From: Ottowia oryzae
GTDB lineage: Bacteria; Pseudomonadota; Gammaproteobacteria; Burkholderiales; Burkholderiaceae_C
Reading direction: 5' to 3'
Length of the DNA stretch: 64,000 nt
Assembly: GCF_003008535.1 (NCBI RefSeq)
Contig: NZ_CP027666.1
Location: forward strand, 1,472,001-1,536,000
Shown: piece after piece, positions 1 through 7,323 of the stretch
How positions within the stretch are numbered: position 1 is the first letter of the stretch
Layout of the letters: each line of letters begins with the position of its first letter
The notes under the pieces: generated by a model
Told to the model about the DNA's origin: nothing
Database searches by the model: none
What the model saw: only the letters and a program-made list of their open reading frames with translations
Program-made: the position numbers and the translations under genes

Positions 1-723
1 GACGCCGTGGCCAATGAAATCCGCCACGAAGCGCGTGGCCGGGCGGTGGTACAGGCTGTACGCGTCGTCCCACTGGTGCAGGCGGCCCTGCTGCATCACG
101 CCGATCTGGTCGCCAATGGCGAAGGCTTCCAGCTGGTCGTGGGTGACGAACAGCGCCGTGGCGCCCGCGGCCTTGAGGATGCCGCGCAGCTCATGCGCCA
201 GGCGCTCGCGCAAGTCCACATCGAGGTTGGAAAACGGCTCGTCCAGCAGCAGCAGGCGGGGTGAGGGCGCCATGGCGCGCGCCAGGGCTACGCGCTGTTG
301 CTGCCCGCCCGACAACTCGTGCGGGAAGCGCTTTTCGCTGCCGGTCAGATCGACCAGTGCCAGCACCTCGGCCACGCGGGCGCGGCGTTCGGCGGCGGCC
401 AAATGCTTCAGGCCAAAGCCCACGTTGTGCGCCACGTCCAGGTGCGGGAACAGCGCGTAGTCCTGAAACACCATGCCGATGCGGCGGCGTTCGGGCGCGA
501 CGTGCACGCGCGCGCTGCTGACCACTTCATCGCCCAGGCGGATTTCGCCGGCGCTGACGCGCTCCAGCCCCGCCACGGCGCGCAGCAGCGTGGTCTTGCC
601 GCAGCCTGAGGGGCCAATCAGCACCCCGATATCGCCCGCGCGCAGGCCCAGCGTGGCCCCCAGGACGGCGGGGCGTTCGGCGCCGGGGTAGCGCACGTCC
701 ACCTGGTTGATCTGCAAGAACAT
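1..723 (-). CDS. fbpC: ABC transporter ATP-binding protein, iron(III)-type (partial)
   Basis: Cytoplasmic ATPase that would energise import through the divergent permease. The frame from ATG at 723 stays open for all 241 codons to the window edge, so the C-terminus is missing. Visible are Walker A GPSGCGKTT (about residues 37-45), the Q-loop region VFQDYALFP, the signature LSGGQQQR (137-144), Walker B LLLLDEP and the switch histidine in LFVTHDQ. The VFQDYALFPHL stretch and the pairing with a fused two-domain permease are typical of the Fe3+/thiamine/spermidine importer class; iron is the likeliest substrate but is inferred. Its ATG overlaps the ATG of the divergent permease gene. Confidence 0.88.
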   Translation of the reverse strand, partial: MFLQINQVDVRYPGAERPAVLGATLGLRAGDIGVLIGPSGCGKTTLLRAVAGLERVSAGEIRLGDEVVSSARVHVAPERRRIGMVFQDYALFPHLDVAHNVGFGLKHLAAAERRARVAEVLALVDLTGSEKRFPHELSGGQQQRVALARAMAPSPRLLLLDEPFSNLDVDLRERLAHELRGILKAAGATALFVTHDQLEAFAIGDQIGVMQQGRLHQWDDAYSLYHRPATRFVADFIGHGV

Positions 724-2455
724 GGCGTCGATTGTAGATACGTACAATTCTCATTTGGCCCGTTCGCCGAGTTGGCGGGCCAGGCGCGCTGCGCTTGTTC
801 TGTTTTCTTTGCCCCCACGACCCTTGCGCGCGCTGCCTACCCTGTTGCTTGTCCTGCTGGCCTTCGTGCTGGTGTTGCCGGTGCTGGCGGTGGGCGCGTC
901 CTGGCTGCAGTGGAACGAGGTCTCGGCGCAGATCCTGCGCGAAATGGCCGCCACGGTGCTGCCCGAGTATTTGTGGGTCACCGTCAAGCTGACGCTGATG
1001 GTGGGCGTGGGCGTGATCGCCATGGGCGTGCCCGCAGCGGTGCTGGTCACGGTGTTCGACTTTCCCGGCCGCCGCAGCTTTGAATGGCTGCTGCTGCTGC
1101 CGCTGGCCATGCCGGCCTACGTCACCGCGTACGCGTACACCGACTTCCTGCAGTTCTCCGGCCCGCTGCAGGTGTGGCTGCGCGCCACTTTCGGGCTGGA
1201 AGGCCGCCTGCTGCCCGAAGTGCGCAGCGTGGGCGGCGCGGCCTGGGTGTTCTCGTTCTCGATGTACCCGTACGTCTATCTGCTGGCACGCACCGCGCTG
1301 GCAGAGCGCGCGCCGCAGCTGATGGAGGCCGCGCGCCTGCTGGGAGCATCGCTGCCTCGCCGGTTGATGGAAGTGGCGCTGCCCATGGCGCGCCCGGCCA
1401 TTGCGGCGGGCACGGCCCTGGCGCTGATGGAGGTGCTGGCCGACTACGGCGTGTCGGCCTACTTTGGCATTCAGACCTTCACCGCCGGTATCTACAAAGC
1501 CTGGCTGTCGATGGACAACCGCGTGGCCGCCGCGCAACTGGCCACGCTGCTGCTGGCGCTGGTGGTCGTGCTGCTGTGGCTGGAGCAGCGCGCCCAGCGC
1601 CGCCTGCGCTTTGTTGGCAGCGCCACGGCGCGCGCCAGCTCCAGCGAGGCGCGGCCCATCGTGCTGACGGGCGGGCGCCGTGCGCTGGCCTGGGTGCTGT
1701 GCCTGCTGCCGGTGTTGATGGGCTTTGTGCTGCCGGTGGCTTTCATGCTGCGCCCGCTGGCGGCCGACTGGTCGGTGCTGCCGTGGGACCGCTTCCTCGT
1801 CTGGGCCTGGAACAGCATCCGCCTGGGCGCCATCACCGCGGCGCTGGCGGTGCTGGCGGCGTGGTTCATCGCCTACAGCGTGCGCCGCGCGCCCACGCCG
1901 CTGCGGCGCGGCGCGGCCCAACTGGTGGCGCTGGGCTACGCCGTGCCGGGCGCGGTCATCGTGGTGGGCATGCTGCTGCCCGTGGGCTGGGTGCAGGCGC
2001 GCTGGCCTGAAAGCGGGGTGGGCGGCTGGATCACCGTGACCATCGTCGGCCTGGTGTGGGCCTACCTGGTGCGCTTTGTGGCGGTGGCGCTGCAATCCAT
2101 GCAAAGCGGGTACGCGCGCGTGCCGCGCAGCCTGGACGAATCCGCCCGCATGCTGGGCGCCGGGGGCTTGAGCGTGGCCGCCCGCGTGCACTGGCCGTTG
2201 CTGCGCCGCGCCAGCATGGCCGGTGCGCTGCTGGTGTTTGTGGACGTGATGAAAGAGCTGCCTGCCACCATCGTGCTGCGGCCCTTCAATACCGACACCC
2301 TGGCCGTGGTGGCCAACCAGCTGGCGCGCGACGAACGCCTGGGCGAAGCGGCCTTACCCTCGCTGGCCCTGGTGCTGGTCGGGCTGGTGCCCGTCGTGCT
2401 GCTGAGCCGCACGCTGCGCTCGGACACACGCAGCGCTGGCGCCCCGTCTGGCTGA
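722..2455 (+). CDS. fbpB: ABC transporter permease, iron(III)-type, two fused TM domains
   Basis: Inner-membrane channel of a binding-protein-dependent importer, about 577 residues with two tandem permease domains, as in FbpB/SfuB. Each half carries an EAA-type loop that contacts the ATPase: MEAARLLGASLPRRLMEVA in the first half and LDESARMLGAGGLSVAARV in the second. Many hydrophobic segments are spread evenly over the length. The start is uncertain: ATG 722 overlaps the ATPase start and lies upstream of a promoter-like palindrome at 731-748, so translation may begin further in (TTG 755 or a later codon). No periplasmic binding protein gene is in view. Substrate iron is inferred from family resemblance. 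Confidence 0.87.
   Translation: MASIVDTYNSHLARSPSWRARRAALVLFSLPPRPLRALPTLLLVLLAFVLVLPVLAVGASWLQWNEVSAQILREMAATVLPEYLWVTVKLTLMVGVGVIAMGVPAAVLVTVFDFPGRRSFEWLLLLPLAMPAYVTAYAYTDFLQFSGPLQVWLRATFGLEGRLLPEVRSVGGAAWVFSFSMYPYVYLLARTALAERAPQLMEAARLLGASLPRRLMEVALPMARPAIAAGTALALMEVLADYGVSAYFGIQTFTAGIYKAWLSMDNRVAAAQLATLLLALVVVLLWLEQRAQRRLRFVGSATARASSSEARPIVLTGGRRALAWVLCLLPVLMGFVLPVAFMLRPLAADWSVLPWDRFLVWAWNSIRLGAITAALAVLAAWFIAYSVRRAPTPLRRGAAQLVALGYAVPGAVIVVGMLLPVGWVQARWPESGVGGWITVTIVGLVWAYLVRFVAVALQSMQSGYARVPRSLDESARMLGAGGLSVAARVHWPLLRRASMAGALLVFVDVMKELPATIVLRPFNTDTLAVVANQLARDERLGEAALPSLALVLVGLVPVVLLSRTLRSDTRSAGAPSG
731..748. promoter_or_regulatory. palindromic divergent promoter candidate
   Basis: ATTGTA-GATACG-TACAAT is a perfect 6-bp inverted repeat. 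Read on either strand it gives a TACAAT hexamer close to the sigma-70 -10 consensus, so the site could serve both divergent transporter genes. The adjoining AATGAGAATTG on the minus strand resembles half of a Fur box, which would fit an iron transporter. Neither -35 box is convincing. Confidence 0.4.
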
Positions 2456-2537
2456 TTGCCCGCTGGCTGGGCCACCTGCTTTGCCGGCTATGGACGGCAA
2501 TCCACGCCATCCCCTGCCTCTTCACGCGCCTGCGCTA

Positions 2538-2600
2538 CCTGGGAGGGGGTATGTCCACTATGATTTTCTTGACTGTATCCAAGCGTACCCGCCCCCCAGG
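2538..2600. promoter_or_regulatory. G/C-tract inverted repeat and promoter in front of sulfide dehydrogenase genes
   Basis: CCTGGGAGGGGGTA (2538-2551) and TACCCGCCCCCCAGG (2586-2600) form an imperfect inverted repeat. Between the arms lies TATGAT (2559-2564), a good -10 hexamer. The layout suggests an operator around the promoter of the cytochrome/flavoprotein pair; the regulator is unknown. Confidence 0.35.
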
Positions 2601-2638
2601 CGCGCCCGCGATCTGAAAAACCGATAGGAGAAGCCCCG

Positions 2639-2947
2639 ATGAAATCTTTTGTGCCCTTGGGCATGGCCCTGGCCGCGCTGTGCGCTGGCGGCGCCGCGCA
2701 CGCCCAGGTTGACCCCTTGCAAGTTCGCAGCTGGGCCGCTGGCTGCACCAGCTGCCACGGCACCAATGGCCGCGCCCAGCCCGGCATGCCTGCGCTGGCG
2801 GGCACCAGCAAGGAAGAAACGCTCAAGAAGTTGCTGGAGTTCAAGGCGGGCAAGCGCCCGGCGACCATCATGCACCAGCTGTCCAAGGGCTACAGCGATG
2901 AACAGCTGAGCGCCATTGCCGCATGGTTTGCGGCGCAGAAACCTTGA
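2639..2947 (+). CDS. fccA: periplasmic class I cytochrome c, flavocytochrome c sulfide dehydrogenase subunit
   Basis: Small 102-residue cytochrome that would take electrons from the FAD subunit encoded next. A Sec signal peptide ends at AHA-QV (about residue 22). One haem site CTSCH lies at residues 36-40, followed by GMPALAG and a probable axial methionine in ATIMHQLSKGY. The ATG has a Shine-Dalgarno sequence (ATAGGAG) 10 bases upstream. Only 11 bases separate it from the flavoprotein gene, so the two are cotranscribed. The arrangement matches FccAB or SoxEF; which of these it is cannot be settled from sequence alone. Confidence 0.85.
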   Translation: MKSFVPLGMALAALCAGGAAHAQVDPLQVRSWAAGCTSCHGTNGRAQPGMPALAGTSKEETLKKLLEFKAGKRPATIMHQLSKGYSDEQLSAIAAWFAAQKP

Positions 2948-2958
2948 GGAGGCAGAGC

Positions 2959-4233
2959 ATGGATCGTCGTCAATTCATTCAGGTGGGCTCGGCCGCATCG
3001 GTGCTGGGCCTGTCTGCAGGCTGTGCGTCCACGGGCGGCGCGGGCCGCGGCAAGGTGGTCGTCGTCGGTGGCGGGTTCGGTGGCGCTACCGCTTCCAAGT
3101 ACCTGCGCATGTGGTCGGACGGCGCGCTGGACGTCACCCTGGTCGAGCCCAACGCCGCCTTCGTCTCGTGCCCCATCTCCAACCTGGTGCTGGAAGGCGC
3201 CAAGCAGATCGCGGACGTCACCGTGTCGTACGACAACCTGGCCAAGCGCCACGGCGTGAAAGTGGTCAAGGACAGCGCCGTGGGCATCGACCTGGACAAG
3301 CGCGTGCTCAAGCTGGCCAGCGGCGACACGCTGGCGTACGACCGCCTGGTGCTTTCGCCCGGCGTTGAGTTTCTGTGGGACGCTCTGCCGGGGCTGGCCA
3401 AGCCCGGCGCGCGCGACAAGGTGCTGCACGCCTGGAAGGCCGGCCCGCAGACCGTGGCGCTGCGCCAGCAGCTGGAAGCCATGCCCGACGGCGGCGTGTA
3501 CGCGCTGACCATCCCGCTGGCGCCCTACCGCTGCCCGCCCGGCCCGTATGAGCGCGCCTGCCTGGTGGCGCACTATTTCAGCCGCGCCAAGCCCAAGTCC
3601 AAGGTGCTGATCCTCGACGCCAACGAAGACGTGACGTCCAAGGCCGCGCTGTTCAAGAAAGCCTGGGCCGACCGCTACAACGGCATCATCGACTACCGCC
3701 CCCGGCACAGCCTGACCGACGTGGACGCCGCCACCGGCACGCTGAAGTTCGAGTTCAACGACGACATCAAGGCCGACGTGCTCAACGTGCTGCCGCCCCA
3801 GCGCGCGGGCGACATCGCCCACAACGCGGGCCTGACAACCGCCAACAAGCGCTGGTGCGAGGTGGATTGGCTGACCATGGAATCCAAGGCCGCCAAGAAC
3901 GTGCACATCCTGGGCGACGCGCTGCAGGTGGCGCCGCTGATGCCCAAATCCGGGCACATGGCCAACCAGCACGCCAAGGTGGCCGCGGCCGGCATCGTCG
4001 CGCTGATGAGCGGGCGCGAACCCAACCCGCTGCCGATCTACAACAACACCTGCTACAGCTTCGTCAGCGCGACCGAGGTGGTGCACGTGTCCAGCGTGCA
4101 CCGCTACGACGCCGAGAAGAAAACCTTGCTCACCGTGCCCGGCTCGGGCGGCTTGTCGGACGTGGCCAGCCCCCTGGAAGGCGCGTATGCGCTGGGCTGG
4201 GCCAACAACATCTGGGCCGACGCACTGGCCTGA
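2959..4233 (+). CDS. fccB: FAD-dependent sulfide dehydrogenase (FccB/SoxF type)
   Basis: Flavoprotein of 424 residues expected to oxidise sulfide in the periplasm and pass electrons to the cytochrome upstream. The N-terminus DRRQFIQVGSAAS is a twin-arginine signal, followed by SAGC, which could also be a lipobox. The FAD dinucleotide fold is VVVVGGGFGGATASK (residues about 33-47). Redox-active cysteines expected in the family are present in FVSCPISN (Cys71) and in YRCPPGPYERAC. Start ATG 2959 is chosen for its GAGGAG site and Tat motif. It forms an operon with the cytochrome gene and lies on the same strand as soxYZ 550 bases on. Confidence 0.87.
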   Translation: MDRRQFIQVGSAASVLGLSAGCASTGGAGRGKVVVVGGGFGGATASKYLRMWSDGALDVTLVEPNAAFVSCPISNLVLEGAKQIADVTVSYDNLAKRHGVKVVKDSAVGIDLDKRVLKLASGDTLAYDRLVLSPGVEFLWDALPGLAKPGARDKVLHAWKAGPQTVALRQQLEAMPDGGVYALTIPLAPYRCPPGPYERACLVAHYFSRAKPKSKVLILDANEDVTSKAALFKKAWADRYNGIIDYRPRHSLTDVDAATGTLKFEFNDDIKADVLNVLPPQRAGDIAHNAGLTTANKRWCEVDWLTMESKAAKNVHILGDALQVAPLMPKSGHMANQHAKVAAAGIVALMSGREPNPLPIYNNTCYSFVSATEVVHVSSVHRYDAEKKTLLTVPGSGGLSDVASPLEGAYALGWANNIWADALA

Positions 4234-4310
4234 TGCGGCCTGCGTGGGCTTTCGGCAACTCGCTGAAGGCCCGCTGCACGCGCCGGGTGTGTGCGCGGCG
4301 CCGCAGCGGA

Positions 4311-4365
4311 GTTACTCCTTAAAAGATAGCTGCTGGCGCTGTAGGGTAGGGCGCTGCAGCGCTTT
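4311..4365 (+). repeat. dispersed palindromic repeat, copy 1
   Basis: Contains AAAAGATAGCTGCTGGCGCT followed by GGCGCTGCAGCGC. It matches the window-wide core ATAGCTGCCAGCGCTGG with its mirrored GCGCT arm. Confidence 0.6.
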
Positions 4366-4560
4366 TCTGCTGCCATATGCGTTGCTAGGTGCGCTGCAGG
4401 CCACGTGTCGCCCGCGCCGTCGTTTCTTGGGCCTGAGGGGTGCTAGGTGGCGCCCTGGCTGGTGGGCGGCGCGAACGATTTCTGCGCGGCCTACGTGGAC
4501 GCGCGGCTGACAGCGGTGCGCACCGCCTTGGCGTATCGAGGCGGATCAGAGTGATTCAAG

Positions 4561-4612
4561 GCCCATTTCAGCCGCTGGCGCAGGTGCAGCAAGCGCTGGA
4601 AGCTATGTAAAA
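4561..4612 (-). repeat. dispersed palindromic repeat, copy 2
   Basis: GCCGCTGGCGCAGGTGCAGC then AAGCGCTGGAAGCTATGTAA is the reverse-orientation form of the same element, 200 bases from copy 1. Confidence 0.6.
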
Positions 4613-4779
4613 CGTAGCGTCCGTCGCATGTCTGTCGTGCGCGTGTCGTATGCCCGTCACCCGCAAGCAGCGCCGGAATTTGACCAGATCAAGTCCGGCC
4701 GCAAACTACCGGGGGGTTTACAGCGCCATTTTGGTGCGGCAAGGGTTCACGCATTAGCATTGGCCAATCGAAGAGGAGC

Positions 4780-5247
4780 ATGACGATGACGCAAACCCGT
4801 CGACAGACACTGAAACAAGGCGCCGTGGTGGCGGGGCTGCTGGCCGGCACCGGGCTGTTTCCGCAGTACGCGCTGGCGTTCAACAAGGCCGCTTTCGACG
4901 CCAAGAGCGTGAACGACGCGCTCAAGGCGCTGGGCGCGGCCGGGGCGCCCACCCCCAGCACCGCCGTCACGCTGACGGCGCCCGACGTGGCCGAAAACGG
5001 CGCCGTGGTGCCGCTGGCGCTGGCCTCTACGCTGCCCAACGTGAAGCAGCTGGTGCTGCTGGTCGAAAAGAACCCCAATGCGCTGGTGGCCGTGTTCAAC
5101 GTCACCCCGCAGGTCGAGGCGAACTTTGCCACGCGCTCCAAGATGGGCGAATCGTCCGACGTGTACGCCGTGGCCATCACCGCCGACGGCAAGGCGCATT
5201 ACGCCAAGAAGGCGGTCACCGTGACGCTGGGCGGCTGCGGCGGCTGA
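4780..5247 (+). CDS. soxY: thiosulfate-oxidation carrier protein SoxY
   Basis: SoxY is the periplasmic carrier on which sulfur intermediates are bound during Sox-dependent thiosulfate oxidation. The 155-residue product has a twin-arginine signal (TRRQTLKQGAVVAG) and ends in the diagnostic swinging-arm motif GGCGG, whose cysteine binds the sulfur. ATG 4780 follows a GAGGAG site. soxZ lies 70 bases downstream. soxXA, soxB and soxCD are not in the window, so the rest of the pathway must be elsewhere if it exists. Confidence 0.93.
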   Translation: MTMTQTRRQTLKQGAVVAGLLAGTGLFPQYALAFNKAAFDAKSVNDALKALGAAGAPTPSTAVTLTAPDVAENGAVVPLALASTLPNVKQLVLLVEKNPNALVAVFNVTPQVEANFATRSKMGESSDVYAVAITADGKAHYAKKAVTVTLGGCGG

Positions 5248-5316
5248 TTGCGGCGCCGCCGCCTGTCGCAGTGTGCTTCAGGCCGGCAACAGACATTTTG
5301 GACAGGAGTAGAAACG

Positions 5317-5628
5317 ATGGCAGAACCCATGCGAATCCGCGCTCAGGCCGCGGGCGACAAGGCCACCGTGCGGGTGTTGATGACGCACGAGATGGAATCC
5401 GGGCAGCGCAAGGATCCTTCCGGCACCGTGGTGCCCGCTTGGCACATCGCGGAGGTGTCGGCCAGCCTGAACGGCAAGCCGGTGTTCAGCTGCGAATGGG
5501 GCGCGGCGGTGTCGAAGAACCCCTTCCTGCAGTTCACCATCAAGGGCGCCAAGGTGGGCGACAAGGTGTCGGTGACCTGGAAGGACAACAAGGGCGCCAC
5601 GCGCACCGACGAGGCGGCCGTCGCCTGA
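5317..5628 (+). CDS. soxZ: thiosulfate-oxidation protein SoxZ
   Basis: Partner of SoxY in the SoxYZ heterodimer. The 103-residue protein has the family's immunoglobulin-like fold pattern: RIRAQAAGDKATVRVLMTHEMESG near the start, VVPAWHI in the middle and FLQFTIKGAKVGD-VSVTW toward the end. No signal peptide is present, as expected for a protein exported bound to SoxY. ATG 5317 is preceded by AGGAG at 5304-5308. Confidence 0.92.
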   Translation: MAEPMRIRAQAAGDKATVRVLMTHEMESGQRKDPSGTVVPAWHIAEVSASLNGKPVFSCEWGAAVSKNPFLQFTIKGAKVGDKVSVTWKDNKGATRTDEAAVA

Positions 5629-5804
5629 GCGGCGCCGATGCGCGGCGCCTGAACGCGGGGGCCGCATGACCAAGGCCGTACTGCGTCGAAAGTGGCTTTA
5701 GGTTGGCGCAGCGCCGGTCTTCACCGGTCAAACGCCAGCAAGTAACCGGGCGCGGCGTGTGTGCAAGCCATGTCGCCATGACGGCATGGCCCCGCGTTCA
5801 CTTC

Positions 5805-5857
5805 AAAAACAATAGCTGCCAGCGCTGGAGCAGCGGGCGCTAGAGGCCGATTGAATT
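5805..5857 (+). repeat. dispersed palindromic repeat, copy 3
   Basis: AACAATAGCTGCCAGCGCTG, then GGGCGCTAGAGGCCGATTGA. This is one of the cleanest copies. It lies between convergent soxZ and gspE. Confidence 0.75.
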
Positions 5858-5920
5858 CATAAGCTTGGCGCGGCGAGCTGGCCGCCGCCAGGTGCCACCG
5901 CGCACAGCGCGCGGCGCCAA

Positions 5921-7321
5921 TCAGTCCCGCGTCACGCGCAGCAGCTCTTCGCGGCTGGTGATGCCACCCGCGATCAGACGTTCGCCGTCATCGCGCATCA
6001 GCTGCATGCCTGCGGCCAGGCCGGCGGCGCGGATGTCGGCCTCTGGCGCCTGGGCGTGCACCTGGGCGCGGATGCCGTCGTCCAGCACCAGCAGCTCAAA
6101 CACGCCCGTGCGCCCTTGGTAGCCGGTATGGCCGCACACGTCGCAGCCCTTGCCGCCGCAAGCCGCGCAGTACTTGCGCACCAGGCGCTGGGCCAGCACG
6201 CCAAGCAGCGAGGACGACAGCAGGAAGGGCTCGACCCCCATGTCGATCAGGCGGGTGACGGCGCTGGCCGCGTCGTTGGTGTGCAGCGTGGCCAGCACGA
6301 GGTGGCCCGTCAGCGAGGCCTGGATGGCGATCTGCGCGGTTTCGATGTCGCGAATCTCGCCGATCATCACGATGTCCGGGTCTTGGCGCAGGATGGCGCG
6401 CAGCGCACGGGCAAAGTTCAACTCGATCTTGCTGTTGACCTGCGTCTGGCCGACGCCGGGCAGGTCGTACTCGATCGGGTCTTCCACCGTCATGATGTTG
6501 TTGCGGGTGGCGTCCAGCCGCGCCAGGCTGGCGTACAGCGTGGTCGTCTTGCCCGAGCCCGTGGGCCCGGTCACCAGGATGATGCCGTGCGGCTGGGCGA
6601 TCAGCTTTTCAAACTGGCCCAGCACCTCGCCCTGCATGCCCACCGCCTCCAGCGTGAGCTTGCTTTCGGACTTGTCCAGCAGGCGCAGCACCGCGCGTTC
6701 GCCGTGGGCATTGGGCAGGGTGGACACGCGCACGTCGATGGCGCGCGTGCCCAGGCGCAGGCTGATGCGGCCGTCCTGCGGCAGGCGCTTTTCCGCGATG
6801 TCCAGGTCGGCCATGATCTTCAGGCGGCTGATCAGCGCGGCGTGCAGGGCGCGGTTGGGCTGAACCACCTCGCGCAGCGCGCCGTCCACTCGAAAACGCA
6901 CGCTGGAATGGCGCTCGTAAGCCTCGATGTGGATGTCGCTGGCGCCGTCGCGCGCGGCCTGGGTCAGCAGCGCGTTCAGCATGCGGATGATGGGCGCGTC
7001 GTCGGCCGATTCCAGCAAGTCTTCGACCGCGGGCAGCTCTTGCATGATGCGCGACAGGTCGGCATCGGATTCGACCTCGCTCACCACCGCTGCGGCGCTG
7101 GATTCGCTTTGCGAATACGCGGTGCTGATGCGCTGGGCCAGGCTTTGCGCGTCGGCCTGCTGCAGGGCCAGGGGCTCGGGCGCGTCGCCGTAGCGGCGCA
7201 TCACCTCGCTCAGGTGGCCGGCCTCGGGGTGGCCGTCGTGCCACAGCGTCAGGCCGTGGCCATCGTCTTCCAGCAACAGGCGCGCAGTGCGCGCGAAGGC
7301 ATAGGGCAACGGGTAGCGCAT
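5921..7321 (-). CDS. gspE: type II secretion ATPase GspE
   Basis: Cytoplasmic hexameric ATPase that powers pseudopilus assembly. The 466-residue protein has Walker A GPTGSGKTT, the Asp box DGASDIHIE, the His box region LATLHTND and the tetracysteine zinc motif (CAACGGKGCDVC followed by GHTGYQGR). The N-terminal N1 region is shorter than in the about 500-residue classical GspE. It starts two bases after the gspD stop and is the last gene of the minus-strand gsp operon. gspF, normally next, is absent; convergent soxYZ follow. Confidence 0.94.
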   Translation of the reverse strand: MRYPLPYAFARTARLLLEDDGHGLTLWHDGHPEAGHLSEVMRRYGDAPEPLALQQADAQSLAQRISTAYSQSESSAAAVVSEVESDADLSRIMQELPAVEDLLESADDAPIIRMLNALLTQAARDGASDIHIEAYERHSSVRFRVDGALREVVQPNRALHAALISRLKIMADLDIAEKRLPQDGRISLRLGTRAIDVRVSTLPNAHGERAVLRLLDKSESKLTLEAVGMQGEVLGQFEKLIAQPHGIILVTGPTGSGKTTTLYASLARLDATRNNIMTVEDPIEYDLPGVGQTQVNSKIELNFARALRAILRQDPDIVMIGEIRDIETAQIAIQASLTGHLVLATLHTNDAASAVTRLIDMGVEPFLLSSSLLGVLAQRLVRKYCAACGGKGCDVCGHTGYQGRTGVFELLVLDDGIRAQVHAQAPEADIRAAGLAAGMQLMRDDGERLIAGGITSREELLRVTRD

Positions 7322-7323
7322 GG

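Larger units (their letters stand above)
4234..4779. other. gene-free stretch between fccB and soxY
   Basis: I find no convincing gene here. It holds two copies of the dispersed palindromic repeat in opposite orientation (about 4311-4365 and 4561-4612). The last bases contain the GAGGAG ribosome site of soxY. Confidence 0.6.

Noticed and set aside
527..2191. Long minus-strand open frame (554 codons) opposite the permease gene
   Set aside because: It is rich in His, Arg and Gln, has no family pattern, overlaps two well-supported genes, and is the mirror of a GC-rich coding frame.
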